Shown: piece after piece, positions 41,702 to 48,092 of the stretch
How positions within the stretch are numbered: position 1 is the first letter of the stretch
Layout: the number at the start of each line of letters is the position of its first letter
Source: Clostridia bacterium
GTDB lineage: Bacteria; Bacillota; Clostridia; Oscillospirales; Acutalibacteraceae
DNA: 48,092 nt
NCBI GenBank assembly: GCA_017513245.1
Contig: JAFXGK010000012.1
Location: forward strand, 1-48,092
Direction: 5' to 3'
Made by a program: the position numbers and the translations under genes
The notes under the pieces: model-generated
Databases searched by the model: none
Told to the model about the DNA's origin: nothing
The model's input: the letters and a program-made list of their open reading frames with translations, nothing else

Positions 41702-42235
41702 TTATTCTTCCATCTGTTTTCCGAGAAAACCGGCCGCAACCGTAACCAGCTTGATATCGGTTTCGGTGGGAGTGGCGGCGCTGTCGGTAGCCAGCAAAGC
41801 CACCGCGCCGGTTACGTCACCCGAGGCCAAAATCGGGGCCGCTACGCAGATTTTGCGGTCAACGCCGTCGAGGGCGGGATACGCCTCCTCAGTTGCGGTA
41901 AAGAGGCGGCGCGAGTTCATAATATCCTCAAGCGCGGGCGACACCCTGCGTTCGAGCACCTCGCGCTTGGGCAGTCCCGCGGCGGCAACGCAGTGGTCGC
42001 GGTCGCAGATTATAACGGCCAGCTGAGTGCCCTTAATAAGCGACTCGGCATACTGCGCCGCAAAGGACGACAGCTCGCCTATCGGCGAATATTTTTTAAA
42101 GATAACCTCCCCACCGGCATCGGTATAAATCTCCAGCGGATCCCCTTCGCGAATTCTCATCGTTCTTCTAATCTCTTTCGGGATAACAACACGACCAAGG
42201 TCGTCTATACGGCGTACAATACCTGTTGCTTTCAT
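41702..42235 (-). CDS. spoVT: Stage V sporulation protein T
   Basis: 177 residues. The N-terminal AbrB-type swapped-hairpin DNA-binding domain is IVRRIDDLGRVVIPKEIRRTM (residues 6-26 and on). The C-terminal GAF domain (about 55-177) has LAVIICDRDHCVAAAG and ICVAAPILASGDVTGAVALL. SpoVT modulates forespore sigma-G genes in Bacillus. The protein is intact; the start is preceded by AAGGAG inside a leader hairpin. Its 5' end is duplicated further right in the window. Confidence 0.92.
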   Translation of the reverse strand: MKATGIVRRIDDLGRVVIPKEIRRTMRIREGDPLEIYTDAGGEVIFKKYSPIGELSSFAAQYAESLIKGTQLAVIICDRDHCVAAAGLPKREVLERRVSPALEDIMNSRRLFTATEEAYPALDGVDRKICVAAPILASGDVTGAVALLATDSAATPTETDIKLVTVAAGFLGKQMEE

Positions 42236-42241
42236 ATATAA

Positions 42242-42295
42242 AAACTCCTTGCTTTACAAATTTGTACTGTTAGTATCTGTAAAACAAGGAGATTT
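42242..42295 (-). promoter_or_regulatory. SD-sequestering leader hairpin of spoVT
   Basis: On the minus strand, CTCCTTG and TTTACA pair with TGTAAA and CAAGGAG across a loop of about 20 bases, burying the Shine-Dalgarno AAGGAG. The same pairing is extended in the copy at 43580-43633. It could make spoVT translation depend on a trans factor or temperature. Structure by eye only. Confidence 0.55.
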
Positions 42296-42308
42296 ATACT
42301 TGTGTTAT

Positions 42309-43226
42309 TTAACCAATATTCGAAACTAATTTTCCTTCTGAATTCATATAAAGATAATATTTCAATTCTTCAAATCTATGTTTTTCTTGCCAATCTTTTT
42401 TATCAAAATAAGGCATTTCATTACCTATCAAACCAATAATATTCGTTATGTGACCTAAACCGCGCAGATTCTCAATATCTTTATGCAATTGACCGAATTC
42501 ATCAGTTCGTGCAAAATAATGTGTTGGTCTGAAACTATGATGTTTGTATATTTCAAAACTTATTTCATCACTATCGCAACCTTCATAGGCAAAAAAACCA
42601 TCTTCATCTATTCCTTTTTCAATACCTAAATCTTTGTCTTCTTCGCTATAATGCATATTTACGAAAGGAAAAGTTTCATCGTTGTTGATTGCTACATCAC
42701 AGAACTTTAAAAATATTTCAAAATTTTCACATGACAAGTCCGTTTTATCTGTCGCCTTAAAATATACTTTACTATTTATGAGCAAGTATTTTTCTTTAAT
42801 TTCTTTGCCATCTGCAACATTTGTATATTCTTTGATATTTATATTTAGACTTTCTGCACTAAAAAGAACTTGCCCCGTTTTATGCTTAAAAGTTGGTGTG
42901 TTTTTAGTAAAGCCATATTCCCGAAACTTTAAATTTTCATAATTGTTAAGTTTGTATTTTGTTCCAATGATTTCCCCTTCTTCATTTACATCATTTTCTA
43001 AACTCCAACCATAAACTTGGCATTCTTTTATTTCGTTATCATTGAAAACAAGCTCAGTATATGTAGGATACAAACTATTGTTCATAGAAAACCATTTCCC
43101 ATTAAGGCATTCCTGCATTTCTTCAATGCTTTCAAAAGCAATATTGTCTTCTGGTTTGCTTTCGCCACAACCAGCCAAACAGAAAAGCAAACATAAAACT
43201 AAAAGCAAAGAACAAAGTTTTTTCAT
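42309..43226 (-). CDS. AT-rich hypothetical lipoprotein
   Basis: 305 residues from ATG 43226 with GGGGAAAA. Signal MKKLCSLLLVLCLLFC and lipobox LAGC. The mature part (YPTYTELVFNDNEIKECQVYGW onward) has no motif I recognise. Base use is visibly more AT-rich than surrounding genes, which points to recent acquisition. It lies between two copies of the spoVT 5' end, with its own promoter and an operator-like palindrome. Confidence 0.7.
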   Translation of the reverse strand: MKKLCSLLLVLCLLFCLAGCGESKPEDNIAFESIEEMQECLNGKWFSMNNSLYPTYTELVFNDNEIKECQVYGWSLENDVNEEGEIIGTKYKLNNYENLKFREYGFTKNTPTFKHKTGQVLFSAESLNINIKEYTNVADGKEIKEKYLLINSKVYFKATDKTDLSCENFEIFLKFCDVAINNDETFPFVNMHYSEEDKDLGIEKGIDEDGFFAYEGCDSDEISFEIYKHHSFRPTHYFARTDEFGQLHKDIENLRGLGHITNIIGLIGNEMPYFDKKDWQEKHRFEELKYYLYMNSEGKLVSNIG

Positions 43227-43236
43227 TTTATTTTCC

Positions 43237-43262
43237 CCAATCATAATGGATTTTATGATTGG
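43237..43262. repeat. Perfect 10-base inverted repeat at the lipoprotein transcription start
   Basis: CCAATCATAA (43237-43246) and TTATGATTGG (43253-43262) with a 6-base loop, directly adjacent to the -10 box. It fits an operator or a 5' RNA hairpin. Confidence 0.55.
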
Positions 43263-43291
43263 ATTATACTTCAAAATACAAATTATTGCAA
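43263..43291 (-). promoter_or_regulatory. Promoter of the AT-rich lipoprotein gene
   Basis: Minus strand: TTGCAA (43286-43291), 17 bases, TATAAT (43263-43268). The -35 falls at the end of the broken spoVT copy. Confidence 0.7.
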
Positions 43292-43572
43292 TATCTCTTT
43301 ATATCTTTCCACCACACTATGTATTGCCCAATAAACCCTGTCGAACGGTGTCAATGTTATATGTGAGGGATCCCCCTCTCGAATTCTCATTGTTCTTCTA
43401 ATCTCTTTCGGAATAACCACACGACCAAGGTCGTCTATTCTTCTCACCTTTCCTCTTGCGGTGCCCGACTCTGCGCTCACTCCTATCGTGGCGCAATCGT
43501 CGACCGCGGCGCTTCCTTACGCTCGCTTCTTCTCACACTGTGAGCGCTCGCGACGTCACCTGTTGCTTTCAT
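43283..43572 (-). pseudogene. Truncated second spoVT copy with an inserted GC-rich segment
   Basis: The first five codons (MKATG) match spoVT, then about 110 bases of GC-rich insert follow, then the copy resumes at VRRIDDLGRVVIPKEIRRTM and IREGDP. It diverges at a GGATCC and stops after 26 foreign residues, so the GAF domain is missing. The insert carries a stop (TAG) after a 29-codon frame; a GTG frame (43480) then reads the AbrB part as a 65-residue protein. It may be a relic or a SpoVT N-domain competitor. Confidence 0.7.
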
Positions 43573-43579
43573 ATATACA
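43437..43579 (-). repeat. 143-bp repeat, copy A
   Basis: This block is the same as 47676-47818 at 141 of 143 positions. It includes the spoVT start codon region and a GC-rich insert with the palindrome CTCACACTGTGAG. A 10-base direct repeat TTCTTCTCAC (43438-43447, 43527-43536) brackets the insert, like a target-site duplication. Confidence 0.85.
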
Positions 43580-43633
43580 AAATCTCCTTGCTTTACAAAT
43601 TTGTACTGTTAGTATCTGTAAAACAAGGAGATT
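43580..43633 (-). promoter_or_regulatory. SD-sequestering hairpin, second copy
   Basis: AAATCTCCTTG / CAAGGAGATTT (11 pairs) plus TTTACA / TGTAAA, the duplicate of the spoVT leader hairpin. The stem is longer than in spoVT because the mismatch there is paired here. Confidence 0.6.
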
Positions 43634-43658
43634 TATACTGATTTAAAAAATAGATTTG

Positions 43659-44555
43659 CTACGCTTTTTTTACGATGATTTCGGTATGCTTTTGAATTTG
43701 CGCAATCCAGTTTTCAACCTGTTGTTCATCAGGCTGTTCAAAACTTTGAATCGCTTCCGGTTTGCCCAGCTTCATAGGTTTGTTGCGACCGAAAGAATGA
43801 TACGGTTCAACGTTTATTTCTAAAACGTTTTGCAAAGAATTTGCTATTTCTGCAATCCCTTGGAAATGCGCGTCATTGTCGTTCACTTTGGGTATGATAG
43901 GACATCTTAATATAATTTGGGCGCCGCTGTTGTCAAGCGCTTTTAAGTTTTCAAGTATTTGTGCATTGCCGGACCCCGTATATTTTTTGTGTTGTTCCTC
44001 ATCCGTTACCTTCCAATCGAAAAGGAAAATATCGGTAAGTTCCGCTATCTTCAAAACTTCTTCCTTTTTAGCGAAGCCGCAGGTTTCAACACAGGTATGT
44101 ATTCCGTTTTGTTTTGCCAACTTGAGAAGTTCGTACGCGAAATCAAATTGCATAAGCGGTTCGCCGCCGGATAAAGTCAGTCCGCCACCGGAATTATCGT
44201 AAAAAACTTTATCCTTCACGACTTCCGCCATAACTTCGCGTGCGCTAACCTCTTTTCCGACAAGTTCGATCGCGTTTGCGTAACATTCGCTCACACAGCA
44301 TCCGCAAGAAATACATTTTTCGCGTTCTACCCTATGCCCGTTTTCAAACCGATGCACCTTCTGCCGACAAGTCTCCGCACAACGACCGCAGGCAACACAT
44401 TTTTCCGTGTCAAAAAGCAACTCGCTTTTATTCAGATGTGCCTCGTAATTATGGCACCACTTACACCGCAGGGGGCAACCCTTGAAAAACACAGTGGTTC
44501 TGATGCCGGGGCCATCATTTATACAGAATTTTTGTATGTTAAAAACAATACCCAT
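43659..44555 (-). CDS. Glycyl-radical-enzyme activase (radical SAM)
   Basis: 298 residues. The radical-SAM cluster is CPLRCKWC (Cys27, 31, 34 with CxxxCxxC). It also has two ferredoxin-type 4-Cys motifs (Cys53, 56, 59, 63 and Cys81, 84, 87, 91), typical of activases other than the simple PflA. GGLTLSGGEPL is the AdoMet site. It makes the Gly radical on the preceding GRE, whose stop is 6 bases upstream. ATG 44555. Confidence 0.92.
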   Translation of the reverse strand: MGIVFNIQKFCINDGPGIRTTVFFKGCPLRCKWCHNYEAHLNKSELLFDTEKCVACGRCAETCRQKVHRFENGHRVEREKCISCGCCVSECYANAIELVGKEVSAREVMAEVVKDKVFYDNSGGGLTLSGGEPLMQFDFAYELLKLAKQNGIHTCVETCGFAKKEEVLKIAELTDIFLFDWKVTDEEQHKKYTGSGNAQILENLKALDNSGAQIILRCPIIPKVNDNDAHFQGIAEIANSLQNVLEINVEPYHSFGRNKPMKLGKPEAIQSFEQPDEQQVENWIAQIQKHTEIIVKKA

Positions 44556-44561
44556 TCTCTG

Positions 44562-46676
44562 CTAAACCAACCTCTCAGTCCGTTTTGCCGTTTCGATAAA
44601 TGCTCGGCGTTCGTCAAAGCTCAAATCGCCGAAACGCGCGCTGTATCCACCTATCCGCACGATAACGAACGGATACTTTTCGGGCTCTGCATGTGCTTTT
44701 TCTAAAAGCTCGATGTCTGCGCTGTTGACCTGTAGTTGCAATCCGCCCTGCTGAACATACGTGCGAATTAAAGCCTTGACCTTATCCCTCAAAGCCTTAT
44801 CCTTAAACCAGGCTGCATCAAAATATAAATCTATCGGCTGACCGCCGCTGAATTTATATTGTTCCAATGCCGCAGCGGAAAGCATGACGCTTGTATGCTC
44901 TATTTTCTGCAACGCCGAAGACGGGTTGGCGTTTTTGTTGACCGGTTCGCCTTTTTTGCGACCGTCTAACGTTGCGTAAAGATGGTCTCCATACCACATA
45001 TTCACAATAAGGGTATGAAGCGAAGGCAAGAACAAGCGGTTATCGTGGTTTATTGCTTTGCAGGCACGTGACACCATATCACAAACGCGATTACAGAGCG
45101 CATTTGTCTGCGGCTCGTTTGTGCCGTATTTTTCACATTTCGAAATATCGTGCAAAAGCTTTTCGTGCCCGTCAAAATTGTCCTTTGCGGCAACGATAAA
45201 GTCATTCAAAGTATATTTTCCTTTTTCAAACACAAGTTCCTTTATTGCCGATAATGCATCACAAGTGTTTATCAGACCCATCGTTTCGACCGTTACGGTA
45301 TTATAAGTTGCGCCGTTCGAGCGGTCCCGACGGTTTTGTATGCAGCCGTCTGTCAACGCCGAAAGAAGCGGGTCCGGGGTGTTGGCTTCTTGTTCAAGCG
45401 CTACCTGTTCATACGTTTCCCCGGCTATCGCTACGGTCTCGCAAAGATATTCATTATATTTCTGCAGCAGATGCTCGAAACTCTCAATATCCTCGGGAAC
45501 GGTTTTAAGCTCAAGTTCGATTTTTGCATTAAGCGGGTTGCCTTTGTTAATCGCAAGTTCCAACGGAAGGTGCGAATTGAATTTTATGCCCCACATATCG
45601 GCAAATTCTCGTCCTACTGCAAACAGTCCCATACAGCTGTTCACCGAATAACCTACTGCATCAGACTCCGTTACACCTCTGTATGACATAGCCTCTCGGC
45701 ACGGAATTTCACCGTAAAACGTTGGCTGGCCTATTTTGAACAAATTAAAATCAATAAGCGAATCAAAGACGTCCTCGGGAATATCCGGCGTTATCCGCAC
45801 GGCGAAAATCGGTGCGCGCAACGACATTTCTTTTTCGACTTCTATTAACAGTCTCGAAAGGTCGTTTATCATATCGCGACCATCCGCATCCATACCGCCG
45901 ATATTCATGGCACAGGCACCGTCTCCGTAAGAATCAAGAAGCACAAACAGATTCTTGAGTATTTCCTTAACCTCTTCTTTTGTGCCGCCGTCTTCTATAT
46001 GCTTTTTGTAAAACGGATATAAATATTGGTCGATTCGTCCGATTGATATACTCGCCCAAGACATCTCGGCTATGGGAATAAGCAAGTGCATAATCCAGAC
46101 CGACTGTACCGCCTCCAGAAAATTCCGAGCACCCGATTTCGGCACACGGCAAAGCGCGGTGTGGATTTTCTCAAGGCGTTTCTTTTGCTCTGGTTCTTTT
46201 GCATCCTTTATCTTTTCATAAACCGTAGCCGCAAAGCGTTCGGAAAATTGACAAACCGCATTCAGCGCAATTTTCATAGCCAAAAGGCAATCGTCGTCCG
46301 GGCTTTCGCAAAGTGCGGCATCAACCCGCTTCATATAATACTCCAGACCGTTTTGCACAATGGTTTCATAGTCGACACAAGTATGTGCTCTGTTAAAATC
46401 TATCTCGATTTTCAAAGCGCCATAAAGATGCCTAAGCCGTTGTCTTTGCTCGTCGTTTAATATGCTAACGTGCTCAAAATTTCTTTTTTCCGTTAGCGTA
46501 ATATCACAACCGTTTTCATATCCGTACCAGCCTGCAATATAATCGTTATCCGTTACCTTCAGCGGAAGTTGTTCCGTTATCAGTTTGAAAAGCGTCGCCT
46601 GACGGATATACGGAGAATATTCTTTGAGCTCGTCAAAATGTTTGTTTCTTATAAAATCAATTATGTCATATACCAT
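44562..46676 (-). CDS. Glycyl radical enzyme, uncharacterised subtype
   Basis: 704 residues from ATG 46676 with AAGGG; a GTG nine bases upstream lacks spacing. The C-terminal radical motif RIGGYSARF (Gly677) is intact. The active-site Cys is in VNSCMGLFAVG (Cys348). Diol dehydratases, choline lyase and arylacetate decarboxylases have Cys-x-Glu there; here the base is missing (C-M-G). The protein is shorter than most such lyases (about 780-850). So the reaction is unknown, possibly an anaerobic C-C or C-heteroatom cleavage. Regulated by the upstream IclR gene. Confidence 0.85.
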   Translation of the reverse strand: MVYDIIDFIRNKHFDELKEYSPYIRQATLFKLITEQLPLKVTDNDYIAGWYGYENGCDITLTEKRNFEHVSILNDEQRQRLRHLYGALKIEIDFNRAHTCVDYETIVQNGLEYYMKRVDAALCESPDDDCLLAMKIALNAVCQFSERFAATVYEKIKDAKEPEQKKRLEKIHTALCRVPKSGARNFLEAVQSVWIMHLLIPIAEMSWASISIGRIDQYLYPFYKKHIEDGGTKEEVKEILKNLFVLLDSYGDGACAMNIGGMDADGRDMINDLSRLLIEVEKEMSLRAPIFAVRITPDIPEDVFDSLIDFNLFKIGQPTFYGEIPCREAMSYRGVTESDAVGYSVNSCMGLFAVGREFADMWGIKFNSHLPLELAINKGNPLNAKIELELKTVPEDIESFEHLLQKYNEYLCETVAIAGETYEQVALEQEANTPDPLLSALTDGCIQNRRDRSNGATYNTVTVETMGLINTCDALSAIKELVFEKGKYTLNDFIVAAKDNFDGHEKLLHDISKCEKYGTNEPQTNALCNRVCDMVSRACKAINHDNRLFLPSLHTLIVNMWYGDHLYATLDGRKKGEPVNKNANPSSALQKIEHTSVMLSAAALEQYKFSGGQPIDLYFDAAWFKDKALRDKVKALIRTYVQQGGLQLQVNSADIELLEKAHAEPEKYPFVIVRIGGYSARFGDLSFDERRAFIETAKRTERLV

Positions 46677-46704
46677 ATCGTTCACCCTTAAAAATTACAT
46701 CAAT

Positions 46705-47454
46705 TTATTTGCCCAAGCGGGTTGAAATTGTCTTTGCCGCCTCTGTCACGTACGGCAACAAGTGACTTACAATCCGGTCAGATTGGCCGTTAAACGTGAA
46801 CGCCGAGCAGCCAACTGTCGCAATTACTTTACCTGTATAGTCATATATTGGAGCCGCAACGCATGTAATGCCGTTACCGAATTCTTCTTTGTCGGTTGCG
46901 TATCCATTTTTACGAATATTTTCAATTTCCGAGAGCATAGCCGTTTTTTCAGTAATTGTATTTTGAGTTGTTTTTTCAAAATTTCTCGAAGTATATTCCT
47001 CAATAAAACCATCATCCGCATATGATAACAGCACTTTGCCCGGTGCAGAGCAATATAGATCATATTCTCCGCCTACTCTACCTGCAACGCGAACATCCTT
47101 TACACCGTCAAGATGCTGAAGATATAACACCTTATCGTCTTTTAATATTCCAAGATATGTACTTTCACCTGTTTTGCTTAGTAAATCATATAGAACAGGA
47201 GCAGCAGCCGTATTCAAGGAAAATCTGGCAATCGGCTTTGAAGCCAAGCTAAACAAGGAAAGAGTTAAACTGTATTTTTGCTCATGACAGTATACCCAAC
47301 CCTCTTTTTCAAGCGTATTCAGTATTCTAAACACCATATTCTTATTTATTTCTGTACCGCGACTGATTTCAGAAATACCAACTTCCCGCTCGCTATCTGC
47401 GAGAAACGATATTATCTTAGTTGAAGCTTCAACAGATGGCGCAAAATTAGACAT
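46705..47454 (-). CDS. IclR family transcriptional regulator
   Basis: 249 residues. The N-terminal winged HTH reads EVGISEISRGTEINKNMVFRIL and NTLEKEGWVY. The C-terminal effector domain has APGKVLLSY and EFGNGITCVAAPIYDYTGKVI. Start ATG 47454 with AAGGAGAGG. It is the first gene of the GRE operon and probably senses the GRE substrate. A palindrome overlaps its own -10. Confidence 0.92.
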   Translation of the reverse strand: MSNFAPSVEASTKIISFLADSEREVGISEISRGTEINKNMVFRILNTLEKEGWVYCHEQKYSLTLSLFSLASKPIARFSLNTAAAPVLYDLLSKTGESTYLGILKDDKVLYLQHLDGVKDVRVAGRVGGEYDLYCSAPGKVLLSYADDGFIEEYTSRNFEKTTQNTITEKTAMLSEIENIRKNGYATDKEEFGNGITCVAAPIYDYTGKVIATVGCSAFTFNGQSDRIVSHLLPYVTEAAKTISTRLGK

Positions 47455-47494
47455 AATCGCCCTCTCCTTGTTATATATTTATTATGTTGTTATA

Positions 47495-47523
47495 ATTGTA
47501 TTACAATATTACACTTTTGTCAA
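47495..47523 (-). promoter_or_regulatory. GRE-operon promoter with IclR-like operator
   Basis: Minus strand: TTGACA (47518-47523), 17 bases, TACAAT (47495-47500). The palindrome ATTGTATTACAAT (47495-47507) covers the -10, and 8 of 10 bases match in wider arms. Autoregulation by the IclR protein is likely. Confidence 0.65.
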
Positions 47524-47675
47524 TGCCTATAAAAAAACAGCACCATCGGAATTAATTTTACTCCTTTGGTGCTATTTATGTTATACTTGCGCAAATTAAA
47601 CGCTATAAAAACCGATGAAAAGCATAGCTTTTATGCGGTTTTTCCGATTTTTGTCCTATTATACCATATTCCTCG
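47524..47675. other. Gene-free stretch with two hairpins
   Basis: No gene is seen between the GRE promoter and repeat copy B. AGCACCA (47539-47545) and TGGTGCT (47567-47573) with seven T after them on the minus strand look like a terminator for leftward transcription. AAAAACCG / CGGTTTTT with an inner AAAAGC / GCTTTT (47607-47643) is a second, larger hairpin. Confidence 0.5.
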
Positions 47676-47818
47676 ATTCTTCTCACCTTTCCTCTTGCGG
47701 TGCCCGACTCTGCGTTCACTCCTATCGTGGCGCAATCGTCGACCGCGGCGCTTCCTTACGCTCGCTTCTTCTCACACTGTGAGCGCTCGCGACGTCACCT
47801 GTTGCTTTAATATATACA
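47676..47818 (-). repeat. 143-bp repeat, copy B
   Basis: It matches 43437-43579 at 141 of 143 positions. The spoVT start codon ATG has become ATT, so no protein can start there. The remaining spoVT body is absent; sequence diverges directly after the GC-rich insert. A decayed version of the spoVT leader follows (47819-47920). Confidence 0.85.
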
Positions 47819-47839
47819 TTTCTCCTTTATCATCCAAAC

Positions 47840-47861
47840 GGGCGGATGTGGGCATCCGCCC
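47840..47861. repeat. GC-rich palindrome within a decayed spoVT leader
   Basis: GGGCGGATG / CATCCGCCC with a TGGG loop, flanked by CCTACA. It resembles the short interspersed palindromes frequent in Clostridia genomes and interrupts the third spoVT leader copy. Confidence 0.6.
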
Positions 47862-47925
47862 CTACACAAAATTCTCGAATCGTGATGTTAATATTTGTAA
47901 ATGGTGGAGATTTATACTGCCGCAA

Positions 47926-47954
47926 TTTACTTTTTAAATACTTTGTGATACAAT
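47926..47954 (+). promoter_or_regulatory. Promoter of metF
   Basis: TTTACT (47926-47931), 17 bases, TGA-TACAAT (-10 at 47949-47954, extended). Confidence 0.6.
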
Positions 47955-47981
47955 AAAGACGATTCTGAAAGGAGTGGGGAA

Positions 47982-48092
47982 ATGAAAATCGCCGATCTTC
48001 TCAAAAAAAATACCCTGTCAATTTCTTTTGAGGTCTTTCCTCCAAAAACCGATTACAATTTTGAAAGCGTGCGCGCGGCCGTTGAGGAAATA
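47982..48092 (+). CDS. metF: Methylenetetrahydrofolate reductase, N-terminal part
   Basis: The first 37 codons only; the gene runs off the right edge. MKIADLLKKNTLSISFEVFPPK is the typical start of MetF, with the FEVFPPK strand that opens the TIM barrel. ATG 47982 has GAAAGGAG upstream. MetF reduces methylene-THF to methyl-THF for methionine synthesis or the Wood-Ljungdahl branch. Confidence 0.85.
   Translation, partial: MKIADLLKKNTLSISFEVFPPKTDYNFESVRAAVEEI

Overview
The window looks like a chromosome segment of a spore-forming gut Clostridia member, most likely uncultured Oscillospirales/Ruminococcaceae. The grounds are a spoVT gene, the Gram-positive order of the rimP-nusA-infB operon, ThiT under a TPP riboswitch, a PASTA kinase-like protein, and many textbook vegetative promoters with strong AGGAGG-type ribosome sites. 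No rRNA, tRNA or CRISPR array was seen.

Layout. 1-770 is the edge of a mobile-element-like segment (partial SnoaL-like gene, TnpV). 777-3673 is a sialidase-fold protein divergent from an AraC regulator. 3706-5241 is an asparagine-synthetase-like protein that lacks its glutaminase nucleophile. 5378-12375 is a cell-surface signalling cluster: two BspA-type leucine-rich-repeat membrane proteins translationally coupled to a small divergent Ser/Thr kinase, three lipoproteins, two HTH regulators, and a zinc-ribbon/TM/Ser-rich/LRR protein. One operator motif lies inside the -35/-10 spacer of three promoters here. 12416-15108 holds an ABC-F ATPase and trmB.

15151-23429 is a compact prophage-like island holding only a head module (terS, terL, portal, protease-scaffold, decoration, capsid, connectors). 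It also has a CI-like repressor, an ImmA peptidase and a divergent sigma-like gene. Palindromic operators sit in promoter spacers. No integrase, replication, tail-fibre, tape-measure or lysis gene is visible.

23610-27376 carries an S1-domain protein, an Mrp/NBP35 ATPase, a type Ic aminotransferase and riboswitch-controlled thiT. 27586-31396 is a YfhO-like protein and a GT-C glycosyltransferase. 31487-33845 is a YfbR-like HD hydrolase and a zinc-ribbon PASTA pseudokinase. 33882-41576 is the conserved rimP-nusA-rnpM-ylxQ-infB-rbfA-nrnA-truB-ribF operon, read right to left.

41702-47981 is the most unusual part. An intact spoVT with an SD-sequestering leader hairpin is followed by two further, progressively decayed copies of its 5' region. 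The last two share a 143-bp block with 141 identical positions. Between the copies sit an AT-rich lipoprotein gene and an uncharacterised glycyl-radical-enzyme operon (IclR, GRE, activase). metF begins at the right edge.

All functions are read from the sequence by eye. No database search was run.
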